Positions 47,923 through 58,773 of a stretch of DNA of 64,000 nucleotides are shown here, piece by piece; positions within the stretch are counted from its first letter, which is position 1, and every line of letters begins with the position of its first letter. The notes beneath the pieces are model-generated. The model saw nothing but the letters and a program-made list of their open reading frames with translations. It was not told the origin of the DNA and searched no databases. Source of the stretch: Topomyia yanbarensis (lineage: Eukaryota > Arthropoda > Insecta > Diptera > Culicidae). The position numbers were made by a program, and so were the translations under genes. The stretch is from the NCBI RefSeq assembly GCF_030247195.1, contig NC_080672.1, positions 365,296,271-365,360,270 on the forward strand, given 5' to 3'.

Positions 47923-48424
47923 TAAAAGTTCTTATGTAAAAAAAAGTCTATTTGACCCTCATTCTTCCCATTACACAAACTACCACTTAAAATGGCTTCG
48001 ATCTCTGAAGCAGGCTTGGATTTGACGTCAATAGAGAAAGCTTGTTCTGTGAAGATTTTTTAACTATCGATAATTTATTTCTTGCAGTATCCTTCATAAT
48101 AAATATTTTCAATTACACTAAGGTTTTTTGCATGGTTTTTTCACACGCTTTTTAGACCGTTTTTGCAATTAGCACGGTTTTAGCAATAAACACGGTTTTT
48201 CGCAAAAATATTGAGGTCCTTTTAAAGGCAAAAGACTTACACGATTTTTAATCAAGTTTTTTTGTACTGATTTTGCAATTAACACGGTTTCTGCTTTTAT
48301 TCCAAGACCTTTTGAATGCAAAGAAATTAGAAGATTTTTGGAAAAGTGGCAAAGGCTTATCTTGAAGATTGCTTTTAGCACTTCAACAATCTTGTTACTT
48401 TTGAAACAGTATTAACGGATGCCA
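47923..48424. other. Unassigned, with two GCAATTaACACGGTTT units
   Basis: Around 48160-48330 the words GCAATTAGCACGGTTTT, GCAATAAACACGGTTTTT and GCAATTAACACGGTTTC repeat with AGGTCCTTTT/AAGACCTTTT spacers, a short degenerate tandem repeat. No gene. Confidence 0.5.
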
Positions 48425-48870
48425 AACGTTCATGTCTGAGGCCATTTTTCCGGTTCAGTGAATTTGTCTAAAACCCAATCAATATAGAACGGGATTGATG
48501 AGTGAACGGCAAAAATCGATCCTGAAAGCAATTTTGAAAACCAAGATGGCGACTTCCGGTTAAATGGAATTCTCCAAAACCCCATCAATATGGGAATTTT
48601 GGCAATAGGCTTGACGAGTAGATGCCAAATATCGATGTCTGAAGCCATTTGGAATACCAAGATGGCAACTTCTGGTCTAACGGAATCCTCTGTAACCCAA
48701 TCAGTATGCATAATTGAATGAACGCATGATAGAGATCAATGTCAAAGGCCATTTTGAAAACCAAGATGGCCACTTTGGGTTAGTAAAATTTTCAATTACC
48801 AAAACAATGTGAGTTTTTTTGGAATAGCGTTGATGAATGGATACCGGATTTCAATTCCGGAAGTCTTCTG
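48425..48870 (+). repeat. ~115-bp tandem repeat, about four units
   Basis: Each unit has GGCCATTTTGAAAACCAAGATGG-like sequence split as GCCATTTTGAAAACC and AAGATGGCGACTTCCGGTT, then AAACCCAATCA(A/G)TATG and a GATGAGTGNATG block. Diverged reverse-orientation units lie at ~49240-49350 and 50331-50440. ORFs of 62-93 codons through them are incidental. Confidence 0.75.
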
Positions 48871-48894
48871 ATCATCTCATTCATCTGAATAATA

Positions 48895-49080
48895 CAGCGA
48901 AGACCCGATTTTATTATTCCCCCCTGATTTTGTCAGCTTTTTGATTCGATTTTGAACCTCGCATAAAAATCCGCTCGATGAGCACTAGCAGACGAACCAA
49001 CTCCAATTCGAGTAAATCCATTCATGAGCACATTTTTCTTATCCTATAAAAGCAAAATATACAAAAATAAACCTTTGTTT
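48895..49080. mobile_element. CAGTGAAGACCCG-family MITE, truncated copy 2
   Basis: Starts CAGCGAAGACCCGATTTTAT and, in inverse orientation to copy 1, shares AATTCGAGTAAATCC and GAGCACATTTTTCTTA. The other terminus is missing. Confidence 0.75.
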
Positions 49081-50330
49081 TACGCTGGATATTTATAGGG
49101 GGCTATTCAGACCAACCTAGGAAAATCTTTGTCAAATTTAAAATAGCGGATCCACGATATGTACGACAGTCAGAAAGTCTTACGATTTTTTGAGAAATCG
49201 AGGGAATTATCTGCACGGTCCTAATAGCCCCGGGTCCCCCTACCAAACGTTCCAAAACACTCCACGTTGTCTGAGATATACAGAATATCGCTAAGCCGAT
49301 AGTCGTTATTTTGTATTTCAAAACGACCTCAGACATTGATTCTATCATGCGTTCATTAGACCCGCTCTGAAAATGCGTAGGGGAGAGTGAGGACACCTGA
49401 TCCTTGGGGATATTTGAATCCCTGGCCATATCTCCTAATATATATTTATAAAGTTATCATAATATAAAAAGAAAATGAAGTATTTGGTCGTTTATGATGT
49501 TTAAAGAACAAATATAATGTAGTACATTTGGTTTGGAAAAGTTGTATAATATTTTAGAAAATATGTGTTTAAATCCCTCTCGAAGCTCTTTTCACAAATT
49601 TTTTGAACGGTTGTATGACATCGTCGAACTAATTATTTATGAATATTTTTAAGTACGATTATCTTCTAAGGGTTTTTGTCTAGAAAAACACATTTTTCGA
49701 ATAAAAAGTTTCACTACACGTACAAAAAAAAATAAATTTTGTTGACCTCATATTACAGGTATCTTTGATCCCTGTAACACCGGGTATTCTTGATCCCTAT
49801 TATTTGTTCTCTCAAACCCTTTCGAAATGTATAGAAATAGGAAAACATCATTTTTATAACGTACCTGACACTATTAATTGATCTAAAATGTTTTTCCGTG
49901 AACAAATGTTGGTATAAGTTATTTAAGGTTGAAAAAACTAGTTAAACTGCATTCATTTACCGGAAATGCTTGTCTTGACTTTTTACTGTGGTTAAAGTTT
50001 ATCGTACACCTAAAAAGGTAGTCTTATTAATTACTTTGTCAGGATAAGTGGTTAGCCTAACATTCGTATCTATAGGTCATAGTGTGCTTTGTTTGTTTAG
50101 TCCTAGTAGGCAGGGGATCAAGTTACCACACGTTTTTACAAAAACCTCGTTTTGGCATGATTTTCAAAACTTTTCATATTACTGACAGGACATAGTATTC
50201 GGATTTACACATTTTTCATAGCTCTTACAATTCGAATTGACTAGAAGATGGCGAATTGTGCAATTGAAATTTTTATTTCATTGAAAAGTTATGGGAAAAA
50301 ACAAAAGTGGGATCAAGCGTACCCTCACTC
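49081..50330. other. Unassigned, with one diverged reverse unit of the 115-bp repeat
   Basis: 49240-49350 resembles the reverse strand of the 48.4-48.9 kb unit (TTTGTATTTCAAAACGACC TCAGACATTG). The remainder is AT-rich, with no gene seen. Confidence 0.45.
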
Positions 50331-50480
50331 CCCTACTGATTGGGTTATAGAAAATTCCGTTAGACCGGAAGTCGCTATCTTGGTATTCAAAATGACCTCA
50401 GGCATCAATATTTTGCGTCTACTCGTCAAGCTCGTTACAAAAAATGCATCGATAGGAATCGGCATTTCAGTTTGTTTTAA
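50331..50480 (-). repeat. Reverse-orientation unit of the ~115-bp repeat
   Basis: GATTGGGTTATAGAAAATTC, GACCGGAAGTCGCTATCTTG and CAAAATGACCTCAGGCATC mirror the forward units at 48.4-48.9 kb. Confidence 0.65.
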
Positions 50481-51114
50481 TAAAGAACTTCTGTAGGCGC
50501 TCTTCTTCCGACGTTTCGGTCGTTATCGGACCTTTTTCAAGGAATCTGCGAATTTTATTGGACGTCATTCCATGATAAAATTAGGATTGCAAGACTAGCC
50601 AACTTTATGTTAATGTTCCAATTCACTCTACAGTTAGGCACAGCTTGACAGCTATGCGTTTAGAAAAAAAAAACTAATCGACAAAAGAACACAAGAAGGT
50701 CAAATCTGAGGAAGACATGAAGTAAAAGTTCCGTACAGAAGATACTACAGCCAGATGTTGTACAGAACCTAATGAGTGGAGTTAAGCGTAAGGTATGAAA
50801 GTACAGTTATGGTATTGAAGTTGAATGAAATAAATATGCCAAAAACTTACCAATAAGTTATATTTTATTGTCTGAAAGTTTGAAAAAAGGATCAGTCCAC
50901 TAGATAATTTTCTACAGCGTTTTTTCCATGATGCAATTTGATTTGGGACACCCTTTATTTTAACTACTAATGAGATCAAATTTGTATCAGGACTTATAGC
51001 GAAAATTGCATTCTGTTTTAATTCTGTTATAGCATTCTAATTGGGATACCGCCCATAAAGTACTCTTCCGTATTCTGTTTAGCAGACTGAGCCCCTAGGC
51101 TGAATCCTTTGTCG
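50481..51114. other. Unassigned, with a short CGACGTTTCGGTCGTTATCGG block
   Basis: 50505-50550 (GACGTTTCGGTCGTTATC, CCTTTTTCAAGG) resembles the 3' regions of some retroelements, but is too short to assign. No gene. Confidence 0.4.
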
Positions 51115-51800
51115 GCGAATGCCAAAGCAAGGTTGCGACAAGGACGATTACCGACAGACCGGTTGTATATCATGCAATAAATCATGAATAAAATTCGGGA
51201 AGACAACATGTGGACTCATAATCTGTTTGTTGATTTCAAGGCAGTATGTGATTCAGTGAAACGCAAACGTCAGAATAGTCAAAGAGACAGTCAACTCGTT
51301 TTCAACCGCTAGCTTGTTACACTGACAAGAAGAATCTGAAAGACTAAAACCCCTGACTTAACGTGCGAGGAATCGAAGTGGGATGATGCACTTTTTAATT
51401 GGTTGTTCATCATAGCGTAAGAAGATGCGATGCAATGATCTGATGCTTCTTGGCTTCGTAGATGACATTAGTATTATTGGACGTAATCGTATGGCTGTGG
51501 AAGCGGCGCTTGTCCCTTTTAAATGGATAGCTATGTAAATAAAGCTGACTATAAATTCAGACTAGACGAGTTTACGTAGTAGTTGGAAAAGAATAAGGCA
51601 TCTCGGAGGGTGTTGGTTTGTTTTGGAACACTGATGGCATGTGATAGCAATGATAGCCGCCAGGTTAAGGGACATATTGCGGCTGCGAATACGACTTGCT
51701 ACGGTTTTTGGTAGTAAGCTGAAGTTCCGTAGTTTCTGGACGCGCCCAGAAATAAATCTATATAAGTCGCTGATATTTGCTGCTACTCCGTACTGTCATA
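51115..51800 (+). pseudogene. Degenerate non-LTR reverse transcriptase (FVDDI)
   Basis: Forward-strand pieces in shifting frames read LPTDRLYIMQ, INKIREDNMWTHN-like sequence and LFVDFKAVCDSVKR (51223-51264; VDF at 51229). Then come LLGFVDDISIIGRN (the YADD-type motif FVDD at 51455-51466), RQVKGHIAAANTTCYGF, and KLKFRSFWTRPEINLYKSLIF in sections ending near 51800. The block order matches the palm and thumb of non-LTR reverse transcriptases. It is a different lineage from the Jockey-like copies, judged by the TDQ, HLFIDFKAAYDSV and LGFADDIDIIGR-type blocks. Several stops and frameshifts make it dead. Confidence 0.75.
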
Positions 51801-52399
51801 GGTCATGGTCATAGATGATGTGAATGTCAAATCTAAATCTGGCACTTTTTTTCATTTTTTAAATCCGAATTTGACAAAAAAATTACCCGACATGGCTCAA
51901 AAATTTACAGAGGCTTCTTATTCGGAAAGTGCAAAGCCCATTGGGGCAAAATTATTACTGATAAAAGAAAGTTCCGATTCCACTGTCAATTTCAATTAAA
52001 TCTACTAAAACTATCGCTAATTTTAATAAACTCCGAGAAATCAATTTTCATCGTTCTGCAAAAGACCAGCTCCATCGGAACATAAAACCAAATTGAAGGA
52101 ACTAATTAATCAGCTACTGCCAACCCACAAAACCAACCAACACAATAGATTTAATTAGTAAACTCCCAGATTGAGTAGACAACTTTCAACTAGTTAGTTC
52201 TCATTGACATTTCGAGAAGTTAGACGACAAACCAACCAACCAACCAGAACCGGTTGGCAAACAATTAAAATATATCAGGGTGAGCTAACCGAAACCCCAT
52301 AAAAACTCACGCGCTACACGATCGCAACGGTTTATTACTCCCGGAATTTCCGGTTAGTTAGACCGGCTAGAGCAGATAACTAGGCCAAAGACAAACAGT
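51801..52399. other. Unassigned AT-rich sequence upstream of GC-rich block
   Basis: Contains a short ACCA tandem run (52231-52246). No gene seen. It could be upstream promoter DNA if the next block is a first exon. Confidence 0.4.
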
Positions 52400-52829
52400 C
52401 CCCGGACGACGCAAATTGGACTCGGGCACACTCGTTCCAATTTGCCGGGAGAAGGTTGTGAATTTTCTTCAGCTGTGCGAACCACCGCACAACACAGTTT
52501 GGCCCAAATGTTTTCCAATTTGCCACACCATTGCCTTTGTTTAGCATATACCACCGAACATTTGGAACGGACAACGACGACGACGACCGGAACCGGGCTG
52601 ATCTGGTGCCAGGGAACGGGTCCACATGTGGGAAACTTTTCTCCAAATTGTTCTCGATTCCTTTCTGGTGGTTTCGCACAAATGGGCCGAGCCATAGATA
52701 TGGAGAAAGTTTATTCCGATTCAGAATCCGGTTCCGGACCGAACCGATTCGGGTGCTCTTTGTTTCGGATGCCGGTGCTAGACGGCGGAAAGGGTTGCAG
52801 CTTCTCAGCCGTACGTAGTTCCCAGGATA
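52400..52829 (+). promoter_or_regulatory. GC-rich candidate promoter / 5'UTR
   Basis: Distinctly GC- and CpG-rich compared with flanks, with GACGACGACGACC and many CCGG/GAACCG words. ORFs overlap on both strands (136 codons forward 52442-52852, 214 codons reverse 52380-53024, and others), which is typical of GC-rich non-coding DNA rather than of one coding frame. The arrangement before an ATG with a good context and a splice donor suggests a 5'UTR on the forward strand. Confidence 0.4.
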
Positions 52830-52899
52830 ATGGTGAAAATCGAGCAGGATAAGAAAACTCATAAATCGAGGTCCGAGCGAGGAAAAAAACGAAAACAAT
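52830..52899 (+). CDS. Candidate first coding exon of an unknown gene
   Basis: ATG at 52830 has A at -3 and G at +4, a strong start context. The frame encodes a short, very basic N-terminus (MVKIEQDKKTHKSRSERGKK, then RKQ) and reaches a consensus donor, AAT|GTAAGT, at 52900, leaving one base (phase 1). Following bases are T-rich, as expected of an intron. No downstream exon is recognisable in the window, which is common in mosquito genes with long introns. The basic run would fit a nuclear protein, but no family is recognised. Confidence 0.4.
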
Positions 52900-53556
52900 G
52901 TAAGTTTTTTTCTGATTCCGTTTTCCAGGTCACATGTTTCGCTTGTACCATTCAGTAGTCTGCCGGTTGTAGGAAAATTTCGTACGCTTATGTCCGTTTC
53001 GTGCATCCGCAGGCAAATGTTCACTGACAGTCTGTTATATTTTAATCAACTAGAAAAGCCAGACAGATAGAACAAAGTAATTGTCCTTCAAGTCGAGCAC
53101 CATCCCGGCCACAGTGGAGCAGCTTCTTCTGCTGTCAATTTATTCCTCGGCACGTCCGTTTTGTATTCGTCGACCATCATCTTTCACTACTCGATACAAC
53201 TTGTCGTACGCATAATAACCTTGCAGGGGAAAGGGAAATTCACGGTCTCACCAAGCGACTGACACAGACTGACGTCCCGGCTCAGACTTTGACCCTTGGT
53301 TGTTGGTTTTTCTCTTTCCATTTTTTTGCAGAATATAAAACATCATAAATTAATGCCTTGTGAAGGGCACAGAACCGCATCAAAGCAGGCGACGTGTTTT
53401 CCCGGCACAAGATTGCGACGTCGTTGGAATCTGTCAATTCAGAGTTTATGTAAAGAAATGTTCTTATTAGGCGCGTTCTTAAATCCACCAACAACTCATC
53501 GGTATTTTGATGACTTTTTGTTGCGGGAGAGTAAAGCGACGCGCTGTGACACCAGT
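52900..53556. other. Possible intron start / unassigned
   Basis: Starts at the GTAAGT donor. Contains moderately GC-rich pieces and ORFs of 70 and 102 codons without motifs. Confidence 0.4.
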
Positions 53557-53589
53557 GCGCAACATAAACAAAGCTTGTTTATGTTGCGC
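53557..53589. repeat. 33-bp hairpin GCGCAACATAAACAA / TTGTTTATGTTGCGC
   Basis: Perfect 15-bp inverted repeat with a 3-nt loop (AGC). Isolated in moderately GC-rich DNA. Function unknown; it could be a regulatory dyad or the centre of a decayed MITE. Confidence 0.7.
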
Positions 53590-53695
53590 GAGAGTCATCG
53601 GTGAGCTCAACAGTTGAGTTACTACTCACCGTAGGGTGACGGCTGATGCTTTGGTCAACAAATGGATTCTCTCGCTTTTGAGCGATAAAGAGAAT

Positions 53696-53930
53696 TTCCA
53701 TATCAACTTTTGAATAGGGCTAATAAGATTTGTAAACAAACTTTTGTTTTGCTAATTTCTCTTATTTTGTTATAATTTCAACACAGAAAACATTTGAAAT
53801 TGATTCTACCAAGGGTAAAGATGTTGATTCATGTGTATTTGTCATGAAATTCAACTCGGCTGCGGAGTAATGAGCGAAAGAAGTTTGTTTACAAAAATCT
53901 CATTAGCCCTTTTGAAGAATTAATATTGAT
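53696..53930 (+). mobile_element. ~235-bp MITE (TTTGTAAACAAACTT family), copy 1
   Basis: Ends TAGGGCTAATAAGATTTGTA, AACAAACTT and inverted AAGTTTGTTTACAAAAATC, TCATTAGCCC. Copy 2 at 56694-56927 is in the same orientation and nearly identical. A fragment is at 6725. Target duplication not clear. Confidence 0.85.
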
Positions 53931-55047
53931 TTATATTTCACCCCCTAGCAAAGTTGCCACATTTACAGATTTTTCTGTCATATTTCAGATTTAATTAATC
54001 GTTTTTGGATATGTTTCTTTTCCACAGATGAAGGATTTTTGCACGTTTTTGAAAGATTTCACAGGTTTTATAAGAATTTCTATATTTGTACCTATTTCTA
54101 TGGATTGTCCCACGTACATTTATAGATATTTTTTTTTATTTTAACTATCACAGACGATAAAAGATTCTTTCGTTTTGAATACCGATTACAAAATGGCATC
54201 CCTGCCCCATATATACATCAGTTAATCATCTCAACGAGAGTGCTTCTGTTCTGTTTGTTTTGACAAGCGGATAAGGAAAATTCAGAAAAAATAATCTGGA
54301 TGTGAACATCATTTTGATCCAGATTACGTTTATCCTACGGGTACTGAACAAGCTGATGAAACACTAAATCGAAACGGGAATTGGTACTGGACATATCACG
54401 TGAGTACTGCGATGTTTATTTACATTCGATTAATGTCTAACATACGTTTCCATTCCTTTATAGGAAACCAATATCCGCGAGGAGTTATGGCCTATGTGCC
54501 CTAACCTTAGGTCTCTTTGATGACATTAACGGTCAGGATACGACATGGAGGTAACCGCAAAGATAAACTCAAGATTACTAGGTCTCAAACAAACCATTAA
54601 CGAAAGATGGATCAGTAACCGTGAACCAGTGAACTCAGTAATAGTAAGCATTAGCTACCCCCTCGTTAATAGGCGTCGATGTTTTTTAGAATGCGTCGAC
54701 AAAATGCTATGGTTACGAATCAAATCAAAGTTGTAAACAATCTTGTTATGAAACAAACATGTTGTCCAAATCGACGAGTGAAACATTGTTCAACTACGTT
54801 TACTACTAAATGCCTATTTCTGGAACACTGATGACCAGAATTATTGATATGAGCTCGTCCGTTTCCTACAGTTAGTATCCTGATCAGGTGAATCTCGTAA
54901 GAATTAAGAATAAAAAAATTCGTACAGCTCATATCCACTTGATTCTTCTGCAAAATCTAATACAAAGGCTTCGGTAAATCTAATACAAAGGTACTTCGTT
55001 GCAGAATTTGACGTAATATATCAGTCAGTAGACTAGTTTATTAGTTA
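53931..55047. other. Unassigned AT-rich sequence
   Basis: 53950-54060 repeats CAGATTTTTCTG/CAGATTTAA words like those at 25.3 kb. A 63-codon ORF at 54545-54736 has no motif. No gene seen. Confidence 0.4.
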
Positions 55048-55055
55048 CTTATTAA

Positions 55056-58000
55056 CAGGGCAGGAAATATTCGAACCGAACCTATGTTCGAATACTTTCA
55101 AAGCGCGAAGCTTTGCGTTACTGGTTCGTATTCACAAGCTTCGCATCACAATCGCTTACCATCGTAATTGCGGACATTTGGGCGATACTTTTGCATGCTC
55201 TTCGGCGAGGACAAATGAAGCTTCTTGTTCATTTCATTGATGTTCGGAAAGATATGTAAAAGCTTTTGCGTAGTTTTCGACGAACACGAGCTAAGCTCTT
55301 GGTTCGTGTGATCGATATTTTTGAAACAGTTACACGGAGCTTCTAAGCGATGTTCGCGAACACAGAAAAAAGATTACGTCGAAGTATTTCAGAATCGCGA
55401 ACACCAAAGGATTATATCAATTTAGCATCGCGAGGGCCATCGCTAACATGTTCGCCGGACGATATTAGTTTTCTTTATTCAAATACCTACCTACTAGTTA
55501 TGCAAAAAAAAAGTATATTCTAGACAGAGGCCTTGTATTAAGGGTGGAATAGGTGAAAAATAATTGTGACAATGTGTAGCTTATGGATGCTGGGGTTAAC
55601 TGAAAAGTGACGTAACAAGTTTATTTAAGATACCCTACTGATATATTACCAGTAGGAATAAAATCAAGATTTCGTGACAGGGCGGGGATAAATTTTCAAA
55701 TGAAATAAATTAGGGCTAGAAATGAAGTTAAACACAATGTACACAACGTATTGAGTGGCTCGCTTATCTTAGTCATGTTCCTATGTCAGTTTCTTGAGGA
55801 TCCAGTTATGTCAGTTTCTTGAGGATAAAGATATCGATATCCATTCAAAGGAAAAAATCGATTATCAGTTAAATAAATAACGTCATGATGTGTATGATGA
55901 ATCCTAGAAATAAATAGGGAATGTCAATAAACTCGACCATTCCCGATTCATATTTGGCAGCTCTGGTCGTTTTGTAAATCTTGTTTTCGACTAACAGTAA
56001 AACCATTTTGATTCAGAAGTATGTTTTAGAAGGGCGCATGTTTTTTCGTGCACTTATTTAAAAAAAACGCTTTGAATCCATCTACCAGTGTGATGAGACA
56101 TTTTTATAACTGTTTTCGAATATTATATCGGTTGAGAACTTTTAGAGCATGATATTTCGAGAAATTTTGAAAGTGACATTAAATCAGTTGTAAAGTTATA
56201 GAAAATAGCCTTTTAAAATGAACGGACAATCGAATTATTACTAATACTTTATGAATACATTATCTAAGTTCTTCATTCAATGCAATATGTATGCAAAAAG
56301 TTAAAAACTGGATTTCCCTTGAGAACTGGGCCAAAAAATCGAAAAAAATGTGTTGGCGATCCGAGAACTAGAATAGAAATTGTAACCCTTGGACCTCTGA
56401 AGTGCATGCGTACAAAATGCTATAGTCTAATGTTTGTTTTCATTCATTTCATTTAATAATTTTCAGTTGAGCAATTCTGTCGCAAACTGCATTGTGGAGC
56501 GAGGGTCATAACTTCCTAAATTTAAGTGTTCCTATTAATTTAGTACACTCTCTTTAACATAAACTACTCTAACGAATGAACGAATGGGAGTAGGTTCGAT
56601 AAATTTTGAAAGAAGCCGTTAAATCAACCACTTAAGGGATTACACCACCGCAAAATTAAAAAAAATCGAAATTGATCTTGATTGATTTTATTATTCCATA
56701 TCAACATTTGAATAGGGCTAATAAGATTTGTGAACAAACTTTTGTTTTGCTGATTTCTCTTAATTTGTTATCATTTCAACACAGAAAACGTTTGAAATCG
56801 ATTCTACCAAGGGCAAAGATGTTGATTCATGTGTATTTTTCATAAAATTCAACTCTGTAGCGGAAAAATGAGCGAAATAAGTTTGTTTACAAAAGTCTCA
56901 TTAGCCCTTTTGAAGAATTACTATTGTATTGATCTTAAATATGGGTCTTCAAAATAATATATCAAAATATGGAATGCGACAAAAAGCGAATAATAATGGA
57001 AAGACAGTATTCGAAAAAGTTCGAGTTTAGATCGACTTTCATTCTACTTGGAGTTATTTATTTCGCTTCTCATTTTCCGAGATTTCCCTTACATAAAGCA
57101 TTTCGGCTATAACTGATTCAAAAAAAAAAATACAGGGGGCCCTAAAGATTTCTTTCTTTTATTTTTTATTAGTAAAAGTCAAATAAAGGAAAATTACATC
57201 ATGGAGAAGATAAACCAAATTTTGTCCTTTTCAGAATTGTTTTTGGATTTCTAACAAAAAAAAAAATCACTAGAACATTGTTTGTAAGTTCTTTGCGTTT
57301 CTCCATCATTAATTAGTTAACAAATACAATACAAACAAGTTGGAATATCCTTCTCATTATTTATCACAAAACACATGTACAGGAGTCAGGAAAAAAAATT
57401 TCATAAAAGTGGAACATGTAATAAGTTTGACACTTCATTTATTAAGTGAACAGATTCTGTCGAAAATGTTTGAAAATAAATATTTTCTCTCTTGTGATTA
57501 GGTAATCAACCAATAAACTTATAAAACAATATTATAAAAATCATTTGGAAGCTTTCCTCTTGGTTTGGTACAGATGCCAAGAAATTATAATTCAATTAAT
57601 GACAATAATAATGGATTCAAGTATGTAGGTATTTGTTAATAAATTCATTTGGTAAAATTAAAAATAACGTTTAACACACAAATCATCGCATATTATTGAG
57701 TGAATATGACTAGCCGATTTAGGAATGTTGCGCAAGAACGTTAGAAACTGCAACAAGTTGAAAACAAAGGCCAACGGACTACGCCTAACTACCCCTCAGT
57801 GGATGCAAATAACTGAAGTTCGCCGTCTAACTGAACTCGGACGTCAGCAGTGAGATTCCATCCGAAAATTGTTCTTTTTAGGAAGAATTTGTTTTAGATA
57901 GGGAGATTATTAAGAGAGGGGTAATGGTTTTTAGCGTTAAAAAACACTATTTGCGATTTTTTTAGAAATTTGGGCGAAGCGAATTGATCAAAACTTTTGT

Positions 58001-58765
58001 ACATTATAATGTATCATTTCATCCAAAAGAGTCATTTCACCAAAAAACATTTTTTCACGCTGAAACCCTTACCCCCTTAAACATACTTTATACATCTTCA
58101 CCTAAACTCCTTGGCAGGGAAAATATACTCTGATTGAAGAAGAAAAGACGAGTTTGCAATCAAAGTAGCTAGTAAACATAATTGTATTCCGAAAAAAAGA
58201 ATTTGAATTTCACTACCACTACGCTCATTCAAACTCGTGGCTCATAAATTGGTAAGGTATGCGACGCACCTAATCCCTAAATCCTAAATTATAATCTTAA
58301 AATAATCCATTTTATTTATACTCAAAATAAGATTTACAGTTTATGATTTTAAGACAGATAGTCACGTAGCGAACATGTTCGCGGTGGCCTCATGATGCTG
58401 ATGCTTGAAGCGATATAAAACTTCGATGTTCGCGATTCTCAAATAAACGAGGCATTCGCTTTATATGTGTTCACCGAATATCGCTTCGAAACTCTGTGGA
58501 AATGTTCCAAAAACGCAAAAACCACGAGCCAAGAGCTTACCTCGTGTTCGACGATGTGTGCTTCTAAGGTTAATGTGAACTTTTTCGAACATTGTAAAGA
58601 GCGAACTAGATGCGAAGCTCGCTTCGTCCGAGCAGACATAAGTTTTACCCCTAAATGTTCGCAGCGATTGTGTCAAACTCATCGATTGCATGTGGTATGC
58701 TTGAGAAGGTGCTTCGTGAAGCTTCGAACAGCAATCAATTCATTTTTCGAAATTTTCCTGCCCTG
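55056..58765. mobile_element. 3.7-kb hAT-like element with perfect 8-bp duplication
   Basis: CTTATTAA at 55048-55055 and 58766-58773 flanks termini CAGGGCAGGAAA and TTTCCTGCCCTG. Subterminal arms of about 400 bp (55056-55470 and ~58360-58765) are inverted relatives full of TTCG, GAAGCTTCG and GTTCGCGAAC words, for example GCGAACATGTTCGC at 58367. The interior is AT-rich, shows no transposase, and contains the second TTTGTAAACAAACTT MITE and a piece shared with the 31.4-33.0 kb element. A non-autonomous hAT element is the best fit: 8-bp duplication, CAGGG ends and subterminal repeats. The ORFs in the right arm (58.44-58.79 kb) are not considered genes. Confidence 0.88.
56694..56927 (+). mobile_element. 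~235-bp MITE (TTTGTAAACAAACTT family), copy 2, nested in hAT element
   Basis: Same ends and interior as copy 1 at 53696, differing by scattered substitutions and short indels. Lying inside the 3.7-kb element, it arrived after that element or was carried by it. Confidence 0.85.
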
Positions 58766-58773
58766 CTTATTAA

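Noticed and set aside
52380..53024. 214-codon reverse-strand ORF
   Set aside because: It overlaps several other ORFs in a GC-rich block on both strands, shows no domain, and runs through the candidate forward first exon. Composition alone explains its length.
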